From Prostheceraeus crozeri (taxonomy: Eukaryota > Platyhelminthes > Polycladida > Euryleptidae), in NCBI GenBank assembly GCA_907163375.1, contig CAJQUW010015589.1, forward strand, positions 124,001 through 188,000: a stretch of 64,000 nucleotides of DNA, read 5' to 3'. Below are positions 12,413 to 25,101 of the stretch, in pieces. A model generated the notes under the pieces. It had not been told where the DNA came from and searched no databases. It was given only the letters and a program-made list of their open reading frames with translations. Each line of letters opens with the position of its first letter. The first letter of the stretch is position 1. Both the position numbers and the translations under genes were made by a program.

Positions 12413-12770
12413 AAATCTCAACAGATTTAACCACCACCACACATGTTTCGGCCTCATCAGTCGTGGGCAGGTTCGAACCAGCGACGCTTGAGCTAGAGGA
12501 CGTGTAAGCATACACTCTAACCACAAGGCCATCGGACCATCTGTTGAGAGCGGAAATTAGCCAGGAAGGATGTGCTTCAACACAGGCACGTGGAGTTGTG
12601 TCTTCCTAACTAATTTACGCTCTCAACAGATGGTCCGGTGGCTTTGTGGTTAGATGGCATCCTTGCATGTCCTCTAGCTCAAACGTCGCTGGTTCGAACC
12701 TACTCACGACTGATGAAACCAACATGCCGAAAAATGTCTCGTAGTGGATACATCCTTGAGGTTTGCTAAA
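12413..12770. repeat. Head-to-head inverted pair of tRNA-like SINE copies
   Basis: The right arm (plus strand) reads GGTCCGGTGGCTTTGTGGTT with an A-box-like TGTGGTTAGATGG, then the B box GGTTCGAACC about 45 bases later. The left arm is the same unit on the minus strand (head near 12539, B box near 12475, tail near 12415). The arms extend past the tRNA heads into a shared inner sequence: CTGTTGAGAGCGGAAATTAG at 12541 and its inverse ending at 12629. The central loop is about 33 bases (12569-12601). The whole unit is therefore one long inverted repeat, either two SINEs joined head to head or a foldback element that captured a tRNA-like sequence. This family differs from family A. Confidence 0.8.
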
Positions 12771-15758
12771 TCTATCAATTGCCTGATAAAAATCTGTTCT
12801 ATCTGTTAAAAAGCACCTTGGGCTTCATAGACCAATCAGTGCAATCCTGAGCATATGAATTTATTTGTGATAAGAAGCTTCTACAGACTACACATTGATT
12901 AAATACAAGCCGTGTTTTTTTGAACTCTTTACCCGAACCCTTGAAGCTAATAAGAAACGACTGGTCTAACCTGCCACCACTTGCACTCCAGAGCAAGCAA
13001 TGAAGTTTTTACATTGTTGTGAGTGTAGCATGTCTCATTCCCTTCATATCATTATTCCTGAAAGACTTCCCGGAAGCAGTCAATTAAGGATTCCGCTGTC
13101 CTGAACAGCTAGACGATCTTGTGCCGTTTTGCCCTCTCAAATGGAATGCTATCAGTCAATTAGTTACATTTTTGGTGTTTCATGTACTTTTCTCTACTTT
13201 TTCTTTTTATTTTATCTATATTTTTCGGTGATTTATGCATATATCTATAAATCGAGCATTCATGAAATTATTGAATTATTGCATTGTGTTGTGAATTTAT
13301 TGCATCGTTATTATTGTAAGTTATCATCCACTGTACAGCTGCAGTCGACCATATGTGATTTTCAGTTTTGAAAAATACACGATTCTCTCTCTCTCTCTCT
13401 TATGTCAAAAAATAGAAACCCTTAACACTAGGGCCAAAACCGAAGTACGCCCAGTTCAGGTTTGGTGCCAATTCCGAATTCAATTACAGAAACAGTGAAT
13501 ACGACTATCTGCGCACACAATCGAATACAATAAACAAGATCCTCTCAATTATCCGTTCAAGCGTAATCAGTATTCAAGCATATATAAAGGAAGGATTCAA
13601 TTCTCCTCCACTACGATGACAGAAACAACTATGTGCTCCCATGACATCGATGGAATACATTTTGCAGTTCGACTCTCTCTTTCAATCCGAAATCACGTAT
13701 GTCATTGCTGATAATTGTTTCCCTACCGGAGATTCTCATCAGACTGCAAATTATCGTTTTTCTACAACAATTAAAACCGACAATCACATATTTCATGGAA
13801 CTGAGCCATGAAAATCTCATCCCACAATTCTTCTACGTAGGATTGCAGAAGCATTCGACATTATTAACGTGAAACTTCATCCGAGTTAGTTCCATTCCTA
13901 AACATTTTGTTATAGAATGATTTGTTTTCGGATTTTTTTTTCTAATCGCATGTCCACATGGAATCTAACACAGATTAACAAATCATCTTGCAAAACATTT
14001 CTTGCATTGAGGCTTTCCCAGTCATGCTAGAGACCGTAGTAACTTGAAGCTGTGAAGTCACCACTATCGAGGCTTTTTACTACCCATTAAGGCTTGCACC
14101 AAATCATTTTGTGAGTGTTGTGCCACTTTTACAAGGGCGTATCCTTAGAAAGTGTGATACGAACTTCCAATCAGAATAAGTCCATTTGCTGTTGGAGTTA
14201 ACGCAGTTGTGGATTATATTACATATTGAAAATGTCAGTAACTTATTCGCAGATCCGCGACCGCACGATTGATCCTACTGTGTCTCTTACTGATGGAAAT
14301 GTAGCTTCCCAAAAATACGGTTTGATCACTAAGTTTGAAAATAGATCATAAAAAGGAAACCAAGGAAATAATTGAAGCAAGACAATTGATGCCAATTGAA
14401 TTGAATAGGATCAATTAGAGGGACGAAGATGTTCGACTGTCACGTGTGCCTGAGCTTATTGAAAATTAATTACAACAATTTAACTTAGCACAACAATTAA
14501 TTAAATTGCAATTATTCTAATTCAATAAATTATATGCAGGCATGCATAACTTCACCAACTAATGTATAATGCTTTGCCTTCAACTTTCGCATTATACAAT
14601 TATACGCCTGAATCTACACGTACTTACACAGTTGAGCAGTGAGCATCCTATATACGTGCTGTATTTATATTTACAAATTGACTTGAATGTCGATAAAGTA
14701 TCATAGACAAATTCATGTATTTCAAATCATCTGCATTTTACAAGATAGTGAAGCTGAATACTGCATCAGGTACCATCGTTCTAGAATTCTCGAAGCAGTT
14801 GCTTTTTGATCATATTTGTGGATTAGCACAAGCGCTGCGGTGGCACATTCGGGTAATACTGTTTCTATCGAATTGCGCAAGACATGACAATTTATAATAA
14901 TAATAATTGTATTTAGAATCAAATACATAGTCCAAATGGGGGCATAGACATGAAATGACATAGATGGAAATACATGTGCTGTTAGCATGATTTGTCGTGA
15001 GATCACAGAATAATTCATGAAAGAAAAGAAAATGGAAGATTCCTATGATTCTTTTAACTTAGAGACTTCCAGCATGATTGAACATTTTCATAATTTTTCC
15101 ATTCGATCGACCTATAATGATATTCATAATGGAATTTGTTATTAGATTTTAGTTCGTCTCGTCTCATTACAGCACCTCGTCATCACTCTTACAAGTTAGC
15201 AGTATTCCAATAGAACTAGAAATCAGCCAAACAATTAATTGCTATGCTACTATCTTATGATAACCTTTACGTAAGACGGAGTCATGATTTTATGAATGCA
15301 GACTGTATCGTGTCCGAACTACATGTATATTTTAGCATGAATGGAAAAAGTTTACTCTGAATAAGATAATGCTATAATCTGTGCGAGAAACGACTTATTA
15401 AGTCACAATCAAGTAATTAATAACTAAAAATGAGTTATGAAGAAGCTGAGAGAGTTAGGACGAAAGGACATGAAATAACTAATCGAGAAAACTTGGAATT
15501 GAGCATGATTGCAGGTGAAAATGGAGAAGCTTCGGCAATTCACGAGTCAGACGCAGCTCCTGTTTGAAAACAATATCTACACAAAATGCAAAAGCACATC
15601 GCATTGATGTAATTAATCTAAAAATAATAATATATCCGCTTATGTGATTTTATCAATCCGCAATGCGAGAGGGAAAGTCGCGCATCAATGACTTTATATC
15701 ATCCATGAATTTATTGATACCTTCTTTAGGTGATAGCGGCGTGCGGGAGGTTATTCAG
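12771..15758. other. No gene; CT microsatellite and a small hairpin
   Basis: Non-coding DNA. A (CT)n run lies at about 13385-13401, after a T-rich stretch and CATATGTGATTTTCAG, possibly a decayed retroposon tail. A hairpin with 9-bp arms GTATAATGC/GCATTATAC lies at 14564-14597. I see nothing else. Confidence 0.45.
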
Positions 15759-15899
15759 AATCATGAGAAAAAACTTCCTTTATGAGCCAAATTTTATTGT
15801 TGTGCAAAAAATATAAATTGCAGCACCCGACGTTTCAGCCAGCACGGACAGACAATAAAATTTGGCTCATAAATGGAGTGAATACTTTTTCTCATGATT
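15759..15899. mobile_element. 141-bp MITE-like inverted-repeat element
   Basis: The left arm begins AATCATGAGAAAAAACTTCC and continues to TATGAGCCAAATTTTATTGT (15782-15800). The right arm carries the reverse complement, ACAATAAAATTTGGCTCATA (from about 15852) to TTTTTCTCATGATT. The arms are about 43-47 bp with a small indel. The roughly 50-base centre contains CAGCACCCGACGTTTCAGCC. No clear target duplication was found, and there is no coding capacity. Confidence 0.75.
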
Positions 15900-18849
15900 T
15901 TGATACTTTCTGCATAGTGTGTCTTCATACGCTTCTGTCTTAAACACAAATGAGAAACAAATATTAAGATGCGAGAATCATAAAATGAGATATTGAATAA
16001 TGCCTACTGAACATCTTGTAAGTGTGGGCGGTCGCTGGTTAGAATAATCAAGTGCCATTGCTTGGAGATCATCAAAATTCTAATGATACTTTTATTAATT
16101 AGTCACAATTCTCTGATATTGTGAGAACTACGGCTGAATGGCATCAGCCGGTGATCGTTAGTCATAAAGCGTGAAGTCAGGCAGTTGAGGTGCAGTCGAG
16201 TGTTACAATGTTATGAAAAGTCAGTGAGGGCAATACAGACCTTCGTGTCTGCATTGTCCAATACTTAATTGTTTTCTAACGTTGCACTAGAGATTCCTCT
16301 TGACCATTATCTCAGCAGATAATCGCACGCACGAGGCATCATTAAGAAAAATTGTATGCTGACGATTTATGTAGAGAAGTAATGGCACAGGGATCCACAA
16401 TCTGAGACGGTGGAGACAGATGAGAGGAAGAATATTGGATTCGAAATTCAATACGTGAATTATCATGGGAGAATCCACGAGACGAGCCTCCACGTTCCCA
16501 AGTAGCGTCTGTGTTTGTTAATAGTCAGTTGACTGGTGTAGTTTGGGAAAAGGATTCAAGTCTGGGGAGAATGAGACCGATGATGAGAGCTGCTGGGGGA
16601 AATTAATAACAGAAATAAGCAGTGTCATATGCGCTTATCATCTTCAACCCGTGAGATATCAGGTTTTTGAGATATCAAAGTTCTTGTCCTCAAACTTGAA
16701 TCTAACAACAAACAGAATCTCATCCTTTGGGATCTAGTTTTTGTGAAAATGATAGACAACGATGATGCAGCAAAATGCAAGTTCCATACAAAGGATTGTG
16801 CCAAATTTAGTTAGGATCACATGTGCTGTACTTGTTTTGAGGCTTGAGAGTTATCGGCCTGTCCTTCTGAACGATTGTCAGTCGTTAAAATTGTCACGGC
16901 TGAATCAATCAATTGTATTTCTAGCAATACGATTGAAATATAACCGTCGTAATCTTCTTCAATTCTAGTTTTTAATGATAATAACTGAAGAGATTTCATT
17001 ATGAGATTATATTTATTAAAACTCTTCTTTTATATAATCAAAGAAATTTTACATCAATTTTTATGTTTGCGACTGCTCCCAAGTGCAGTCTCACTCGGCC
17101 TACCGTCGCAAAAGCGTTGAGTGGATAAATTCCTCTGGTTTGTAGAAAATTTGCAGCATTTGCTTTATCGCTTTTGCAGACAATAATCTCATGAAGTTCA
17201 TGATCCCAGCTGCATCTTGTGTTCTGACTGAGTATCCAAGGAGCAATCCTTCATCCCAAGGTTCAAGTGAGACTTTTTAGCAGTGTTGTGCATCACTCAT
17301 TGACAGATCAAGTCTATTCCAAATCCAATGTAACTAAGTTCGACGAAATTTGATAAATTTGGAAAATGTGGGGGGGGGGAGAATAGAAGTACGATTTTAT
17401 ACGCAGCATAGATCATTTTGCATTTAAGAATTTAAGTCCTGCTTTCAGAATTATTACACGAATATCTAGCCATTCCTAATTCTAAAACATTTTCCCCTTT
17501 TGTGATGTGCACGCATTTGAATTTGTACGTCGTCCCTTGATAGTGGCGATTGCTTGGATCACCGCATTATATCGGTTTTGCAAGCAACCAAAAATTTTCT
17601 CAAAAGCTACTACTCTGCTGGGTCTTTCTGAACTAAAAAAAATTAGAGTACAACACACAGAAAATTGACGTTGTCAAAAAAACAAAATTTGCCCAGATGG
17701 ATGAAACTTTTTCTTTGATAGTGCTTAGCGCCAAAACTGCAGTGAGGTCCATATTTAGAACCCTACTGATAGTTTGCATCATGAAATGGTATTGGAAATA
17801 GCACTGAGTTTAAATCTCTTCAACATCTTCTACTATACTTCATATAGGATGAAAATGTTGATTTTTGCTTCTGTCTTCCTTTCTTGTCTAAGATTTATAA
17901 CTTTATGTCGTATTCTTGAGAGTGTGATGCAAGTCATAAACAGCTCTCATTCAACACCAACTTCTTGTACCCCAGATAGACGCAGTTTGTTGATCTTGGT
18001 TGCTGACAGACGATTGTAAAACAGAATACGAAAGGAGTGACCGCAGATTGCGTCAACGTCTCTTCAACTCTAGTTGCGTCAACCAAACCTCATATTAGAC
18101 AACTCTGAACAATTCGGAGTTAATGACATGTTCTTAATCACCGGCTCAAGAACGCTTTCTCTCAAGCTCTCATTACCACCGGTCAGATATTTACTCTTGA
18201 AGATATATTATTCGAAATCGAGAATGATATTGTTATTCTCACCATTAAGAATCAGAGCAACTCAGCACAGCTCACAACAAGGTTGACAAAAATCCAACGA
18301 TCAAAAACTCTCTAAAGCATCGACAGCGTGCGCGGCTAATTTTTTCCTTTAACCGGTTACCCGATATCGGTTAAACATCTTATTGACTGTGTTAAAGCTT
18401 TTTTATTGTTATGTTGTTGCAATATACAAGCAAAAGGCAATCGTCTCCACTATATATTGACAATCTTTAAGTCTTCTACTGGATGTTAGTGCAAGATACA
18501 AACAATAGGCAATTGTGTACCCCTAAATACGCGCCCTTTACTTGTATCATATTGAGCAACTCCGACTGTGCATTAATAATAAATTACCATACAAAGACAT
18601 CTACTTTAGTTTACAGAAAACGAGAGTAAATTTCTGAAGAAGCTTTACTATCAATTAATCAGGGATCACGCACAAAAACACGAACATTATACACGTATGA
18701 TTGGAAAGAGAAACACGTCTGTTCTCCCGGTATGGTAATAAGGAAAAAATCACGGAGGAATTAACGCAAAAAGTAGCTTTTTAGTTGTGATGTAGAAAGA
18801 CGATTGCTGAAGCCGTCTCTCTTTTTAGAGATGTGCGTTTTGTGTCATA
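15900..18849. other. No recognisable feature
   Basis: Mostly AT-rich DNA with scattered ORFs under 85 codons. Two diverged direct repeats (TACAAGCAAAAGGCAATCGT near 18426 and TACAAACAATAGGCAATTGT near 18496) suggest an old local duplication. Confidence 0.4.
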
Positions 18850-19860
18850 CAGGGTGTCCCAAAATTAGCGGTGAAATGTTTTTATGTAATTTATTCATTT
18901 AAAAAATAAGACATTAACAACATATACAAAATATACTTTACTATAGTCATCATTTCTCATCTCTCTATCATCATTCATTTTTCAAAGTGTCCGCCATTCT
19001 CATCTAAACACTGTTGGCATCGCTTCGGGAAGTCTCTGAAAGCATCACGAAACATTTTCTGTGGTATGGCATTCAGTTCTTGTTGAATTCGTTCTTCCAA
19101 TTCTCCTGTCGACAGGAAATGGATACCGGGAGGTTGGAAAACACGATCACGTAGATAGGCCCAAAGTCAAAAGTCACACACAGTTAGGTCTGGAGACCTT
19201 GCCGGCCATTCAATATGACTGCGTCGTCCAATCCATTGCCCGGGAAGATTATCGTCGAGCAGCCGCCTGGCATTGAGACAATAGTGGCTGGAGGCTCCGT
19301 CTTGCTGAAAGTGTTTGTCTGTACCTTGAAAAGTATGGAATGACTTTCTCACGCAAAATACCACAGTATCGGTCACCATTCATGGTTTGAGAACTAATGT
19401 CACTGGCCACAATGCCATAGGAAGAAACACACGCCCATACTGTTAAACATGGAGTTTGACCTGGGTTTGTAATTCGCTCATGAGGACTTGTTGTACTCCA
19501 GTAATGAATGTTGTGCTTGTTGATAGAGCCTGTCAAATGAAAGACACATTCATCCAAAAATGAGAGCTTTCTTAGAAACGCTGGATCGTTGACGAAACGG
19601 GCATTCATAGTTTCACAAAATTGACGACGAGGATCGTCATCACCATCAATTAGTTCTTGACTGTACACTGGCTTATATGGATGCACATCACACTGTTGAA
19701 GGATTCTGTGCACTGATGATTTGGATATATTCAAATCTCTTGATAATCTTCGAGTTGATGTTGTGCTGTCATTTTCAATGGCATGCAAAACACGCTGAGT
19801 ATTCTCATTCCTTGCAACACTCACCGGTCTTCCTCGGTCTTCCACGAAATTGTAGATTGT
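18850..19860 (-). mobile_element. Tc1/mariner-superfamily element, truncated
   Basis: The 3' terminal repeat is visible on the plus strand as CAGGGTGTCCCAAAATTAGC, preceded by TA, the superfamily's target. The transposase lies on the minus strand. I could not find the opposite terminal repeat, and the frame starts in mid-protein near 19845, so the 5' end including the first helix-turn-helix is lost. What remains is about 1.0 kb. Confidence 0.85.
18990..19845 (-). pseudogene. Mariner-type DDE transposase, 5'-truncated and broken
   Basis: The frame opens with EDRGRPVSV, the linker that normally follows the first DNA-binding helix-turn-helix. Next come a second HTH region (STRRLSRDLNISKSSVHRIL), then SFLDECVFHLTGSINKHN carrying the first catalytic Asp, then FQQDGASSHY with the second Asp, then the conserved IEWPARSPDLT stretch. 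The first frame runs 19845 to about 19315. A frameshift there moves the reading into the frame of 19379-19167, and an in-frame stop follows DF in the region that would carry the third acidic residue. After it LWAYLRDRVFQPP and DAFRDFPKRCQQCLDENGGHFEK continue to the natural stop near 18988. With the lost N-terminus, the protein cannot be active. It is a plain DNA-transposon relic, not a host gene. Confidence 0.88.
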
Positions 19861-20902
19861 GATAAAGCAATAGACTTGATATTACCAGATGATAAATGAT
19901 GCGCACTTTTCAAATGATAAAGGAGCGTACCATTGCCACCCTTGAATGAGCATGTCTTTGGGCAAAGCGAGCATTAGGCAATCGAATTTGCATCGTCTTT
20001 CTTGAAATGCTTCCAAATCCAAGACATAACTATAGGTAGGCGGAAACTCTAATGTCAATGACAATGAGTGGGTCGACGAAGTGCGACTGACTGCATGCAT
20101 TGACTGAATTCGCAGCCGCAGTTGAGAGCTATCGATCAATTTTCCCGACCCATTAAAATTTATAACGCACAGTCAGCTCCCTTGTCGCTTGCCAACATCG
20201 AAAACACTTTCGCACGCAGCTGGACTTGTCATCAAATTATCTTGTACAAATGCACAGCGTATATTGACTCTATTCTATTCATAGCGATTCGAAGATAGTT
20301 TTTGTACTAGATGGGTTTGAGAGTTAATTAATAGATGTATGAATTGACAGAAGTGACAAGTAGGGTGTATAAGGCCTGTAAAATCATACACAATATATTC
20401 TGATGATGGCCTAAGAGGAGGCCGAAATTAATAAAGTATAAAAATTATTACCATCTTGTCTACTTCGTTTCCCAACAAAAATTTAAAGAAAATGATTAAC
20501 CAAGGCCTCTACAACTATTCCTCTTTTCACTTGCCTTCATGAAAGTCATGCACAGAATAAAATATGACCGTGTCGGATGATGCCACCGGCGCTTCGTGTC
20601 ATAGACACACCATGTGCAGTCATAATCTACAACGCATTAAATAGCATTGACAACGAGATGTTTCAATACAGTTAGAAGATCAGTAATTTGTGCATGCGGT
20701 TCATAGCGGGTTTTAATCTGCCAATCTGACAAGCTTCACTAATTCAGTAGTCAACAGCATTGTCACTTCTGTCACTTTGTATCGATGTTGAGAATTCACA
20801 GATCTTCGATTGACAGAACATGCTCACCCGTGTGAAATTTACTGAAGTGCTCAAACAAAGCAATTTTCTTGTTTAGTACTGCGCTGGCGACCTTTGTACC
20901 TA
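19861..20902. other. No gene; one small hairpin motif
   Basis: Mostly unassigned DNA. Near 20401-20424 is TGATGATGGCCTAAGAGGAG followed by GCCGAAA, a GGCCT/AGGCC stem-loop of the kind seen in retroposon 3' regions of several animals. The identity is unsure. The 85-codon minus-strand frame at 19882-20139 has no recognisable domain. Confidence 0.4.
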
Positions 20903-22422
20903 CAGTACCTGTCATAAGTTTGGAAACCCCGTGTCCCAAGTCAGTGATTTTATGAAATTCATACTGCATTCACTCGTATCCTAATTTTTTTGTCAAAATT
21001 ATCTCACTCCACAGTAATAACCATAGAAATGGATGTTTCCCTCCTCTGCTTGTCTGGAGGAGACATGACGAAATGCCAGTGGCACCATGGAAGACTGGCA
21101 AGGCGGGTCATGCTCCGAAGCAAAATTCATCGTTGAGATTGAAAAATGAGAGTAGATGTGGACTGGGGAAGCTGTAGATTCCACTAGAACTGTCCGATTC
21201 CAATTATTCCATGTGGGACATGAAAAATTCAGATTTTCGTCTACAATTCATCTCGGGTATTTGACTTTGACCGTGATCGGTTACAATTAGGTGTGCACTT
21301 GAAGCCTGCTATTGTCATAGGCTGTTGCGTTTCCACTGATTGCAAAATATGTGCCTAGATAACAGAGATTCTATGGTTTTTAATGATTTTACTGCATTGT
21401 CGTCGTCATAGCGATACTAATACGGTGTCTCATTCATTTGCATTGGGGAAACAACTAACTGACGCACAGAGAGGCACGATTGGCACGATTGGAGCTGAAA
21501 AGAGCAGGACTCAGCAATGTTTGCATACAGCTGAAAATTGAAACGAAACATGGAAGGAAATTTCTCAGTTCGTAGCCGTTGCGTTCCAAGGTATCCAAAC
21601 ATACAAAGAGGACGAATGAAGAAAGTCATATCGGCAGATCCTTCCTAACTTCTAATGATCTCATCTGAGAAGTATCTCTACGATGTGGAAAAAGTTTTCT
21701 CGTGTTTTGCAACTTATGGGCTCGCAAAGTTTGACGAAAGCCATTTGCAGAAAAGCGAACAAAAGATTGGACAGCTTGGGGTCACATCATGTGGTCAGAT
21801 GAGTCTAACTTTTAGACCAAAACAATCTGATCCGTCCAATCATCGGTTTACCCAACCAACGGTGAAGCATCCTCCGCACTATGGGCTTGTTTTTCGAAGA
21901 GGAGGTTGGCTATCTTACCTCAGAATGTCAATATGGATTCATCAAGATATTTAGAAACTCTAGAGTCTCATCTCCTTCCGTTCATGACCCGAGACGCAAG
22001 CATTTTCATGCAAGACGGCGCACCGTGCCATAGATCAAAGAAAGTCACAGAATGGCTTGAAATCATGCTATCCAGACGAATTCACCCAACCTAAATCCCA
22101 TTGAAAATTTATGGTGCATAATGAAAAGAAAAATCAACAAATTGAAGATAGTTGAAAAATTGATCTGTGGACCCAACAAACTGATCCAATGTTGTGCAAC
22201 AGACTTGTGGCATCAGTGCCTTCAAGAATTCAAGCAGTGATGAAGAATAAGTGCTATCCAACAAAATACTGATGTAAGTAGCCTCCCACGATAATATAAT
22301 ATAATAAAGACATTCATAGTCACTTCAGAAGTACATGTGAATTTTGGATTACTTTGTATAGTTTTGATTTAACAAAATTATTGCTTTCGTGTATGGGGTT
22401 TCCAAACTTATGACAGGTACTG
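20903..22422 (+). mobile_element. Tc1-family transposon with perfect 28-bp TIRs
   Basis: Both ends carry the identical 28-bp inverted repeat starting CAGTACCTGTCATAAGTTTG (20903-20930 and 22395-22422). TA flanks both sides (20901-20902 and 22423-22424), the Tc1/mariner target duplication. The element is 1520 bp, a typical Tc1 size, and contains a decayed transposase on the plus strand. Perfect terminal repeats with a broken gene suggest a copy that could have been mobilised by relatives' enzyme. Confidence 0.95.
21430..22275 (+). pseudogene. Tc1-type transposase, decayed
   Basis: Recognisable blocks in order on the plus strand: GKQLTDAQRG near 21448 (start of the HTH region), a WGHIMWSDES catalytic block near 21780, then MDSSRYLETLESHLLPFMTR, then IFMQDGAPCHRSKKVTEWLE carrying the second Asp (21950-22060), then NPIENLW with KRKINK (about 22095-22140). 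The last block is PMLCNRLVASVPSRIQAVMK near 22190-22245, which ends in YPTKY before a stop. The blocks fall in different frames and are interrupted by stops (for example directly after SRRIHPT near 22092), so it is inactive. The order and spacing fit the Tc1 DDE family. Confidence 0.85.
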
Positions 22423-22424
22423 TA

Positions 22425-24819
22425 TTAGCGAACGGCCGTTTAGTTTGACCGATGTAGAAATTGGCACAGTAAAAAGTACATTCACTTATTCGCTTTATCG
22501 TCGACAACAGTCATTGGATGCCATAAACTATTTAATAAAGCTCTATGAGCCTGAAAATTAAATTTTATTTTGACTTTAGAGACCAGAGTTATTTTTGATA
22601 CACGGATATGTGCTGGATGCTCGGGTTCAGAAAAGTTATGCAAGTTTCGACACATTTCTGCTGCAGATGCTGTGGCATTTAAAGACAGTACTATTACATG
22701 TAACTGATGCACCGAGTAGATGACTGGATGACTTCTCTGGTGTTCACGACAGGTTTACAGACACTGGATGGCGCTAAGTTGATCTCAAACATTTCCTAAC
22801 CTTCAAAAAGTGCAGTTAAAAACTGCATAAAAGTCTCATCTCAATTAGTTGGACCAATGCAGTGGTTTTCAAACTTCAACTACATTAGTAAAATTGAAAA
22901 TCACGTCAGTATGATCCATAGGTCTAATACACCAATTCATATTTTGTGTTATTTGTATAGTTTTGCCGCTAATTCATATTTTGAATAATTCATGATTAAT
23001 AGTTCACGTTTTGCAACAGCTAGAAGAAACAATAGGGTAATATGACTGAGACACATATTCTTGTCAAGATTAAGGCTGAAATTCGTCTTCAATTATCATG
23101 ACTTTCGCTGGAGTCGGAGAAGTTTGTAGACAAGGGGCTGGTGGCCGCAGTATCCTCTACACTTCTCTAAACTCGATGTTCGGTATTCAATTCATTTGAT
23201 TTAGGAATGGAAAAATGCTGACTAAGTGTCCGATACTTGCATGAATTCAAAGTTGACATCATTTACTATGAGTAACCACGAGCAGTGAAATATCATCAAT
23301 CAGCTGTGAAACATTTGCATTATGTTTCGAAGAATGTCCTACTTATTGTTGGTCTTATTGTACGAGTACATTTGTGTGCCTTATCTCATGTGTTTCTATG
23401 TATATGTGACTTCAAAGAAGATTTTGTGATTTCCATTAATTTCAATAAAGGATATTATGCCAGCTGTTTATGTCCACAATCTTGGACTCGAGCCTGTGAC
23501 CCTCCATATTTTTGTCGGGACAAATTTAAAAGCAGTCAGTCACGTTCCTTAGAGAAAAACGTTTTTTGCAGTTGATTGATACCTGAGCCAAACTCTGCAA
23601 ATTGTGATTTATTTCTGCTTCGATAATATGTTCTACGTGTTCGTTATACCAACCACTTATTTCACCTCCAATAATAAAAGAAAATCCCGATTACTTGTGC
23701 TGCTAGACGAAGTGATGTCCGGTCAATCACGTTCAAAAAACTATAAAGCAGACATGTAGTAAAGAGGCAAGCTAAGTTCATTACTAGAACATCTTGATAT
23801 AACCCATATATGGCATTTAACATTTCGTTAAGTACCTTTGTTTTATCAAGCAACAGTATCGACTCTCTAGATTTAACTTCAAAAATATGCACCTAGTTGA
23901 CACGTCCTGCGGATTGACCCACTTACAGATTAGGCTAAAAACACTATGTACAGGCGGACAAGCTTTTCGCACTGCAGCATGGTCATGTCCAAAACAAGGG
24001 AAATGCTGCAAAGACTTTTATGTGGATAAAATTTCCTACGACAATACATGTCATAGTCACTTATCACAAATTGACTGCCTATTGCTGAAAAGTCTGAAAC
24101 ATATTAAGATACGAGTATATTTTTACGACATCTCGTAGTATTATTTTAACGAGTTTAAAATTCAGATTGCAAAACAGACACTCACCTATGACTCAGATTT
24201 AACGAAAAGTTCCTGCTCATGACATATTTAATACAGGAAAGAAATTGTGATTTGAATTCATAACGAGCAAAGTTTAGTTCTTTTGGATGTGTATTGACTT
24301 TCATTGAAATAAATATTCCACCTAAACTTTAAACGATTGAATTGAGAATTACTACAACATTAATTCCCATGCCATTCGACAGATCACGCTATTATTAATT
24401 ACAAAGTATAAAGTTACTTGCACTCAATGTCACAAGCACTTAACAACTACATTATCTCGACTTCTCATTTATCCCGTATCAGTCCATCAGATGACGCAAG
24501 TGAATTACTAGTCCATATAAAAATTTTATAGAAAATATCAAATTAGCCATCAGGAGTAGTTCATTGATATCCAAATATCCCAAGCAGTAATGGCAGTTTA
24601 ACTTTCATTTCTTATCGCCGAAAAATTTAAGACAGAAAACCACTTTGTTTGAACACTGACCAGTTCAGAGAGTAATTCCATTTTCCAAAAAATATTTCTG
24701 CAATAGGAACGATTTGAGTCATCTAATTCTGAGTAAAGATGTGTATATAATCCATGCAATATGCTACCATCAATATGGTGAAAAAATGCCGTCAGACGTG
24801 GAGAGATCGAATTCCCTGT
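22425..24819. other. No recognisable feature
   Basis: Only short ORFs with no domain signatures, and no element ends found. Confidence 0.4.
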
Positions 24820-25101
24820 CTAAAACGTCTGGAGAAAACTATCAAAGAACACAGAAAAACGTGACTGCCTACATCGCGTGTGTTGCATGCTAGTAGACTC
24901 TCGGTCATCGGAGATAAATGCCTTCCTTCCTGCTTTGCATGTCTTAAATATTAACAATTCCTTACTATCTTTCTTCCCTGCCCTCTGCGCCCACGTTTTC
25001 ATAATTGAGGCACTTTCTTGATGAAGATTCCGCAGTTTACTTTGTTCTGCTGACAGTAAAAGGACAGACATGAAGATATAAATAGAAGACCTCCCACTCA
25101 T
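24820..25101 (-). CDS. Weak candidate: small secreted peptide ORF, 93 aa
   Basis: I do not recognise this protein. The frame starts MSGRSSIYIFMSVLLLSAEQ, whose hydrophobic core resembles a signal peptide. It continues with a charged stretch containing KTWAQRAGKKDS, and GKK is the form of a C-terminal amidation/cleavage site in animal peptide precursors. The rest has two Cys and no repeat of that motif. No splice sites, promoter or second processing site support it, and ORFs of this length are common here by chance. It lies on the same strand as the host gene at 27-33 kb but has no visible link to it. Confidence 0.15.
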   Translation of the reverse strand: MSGRSSIYIFMSVLLLSAEQSKLRNLHQESASIMKTWAQRAGKKDSKELLIFKTCKAGRKAFISDDRESTSMQHTRCRQSRFSVFFDSFLQTF

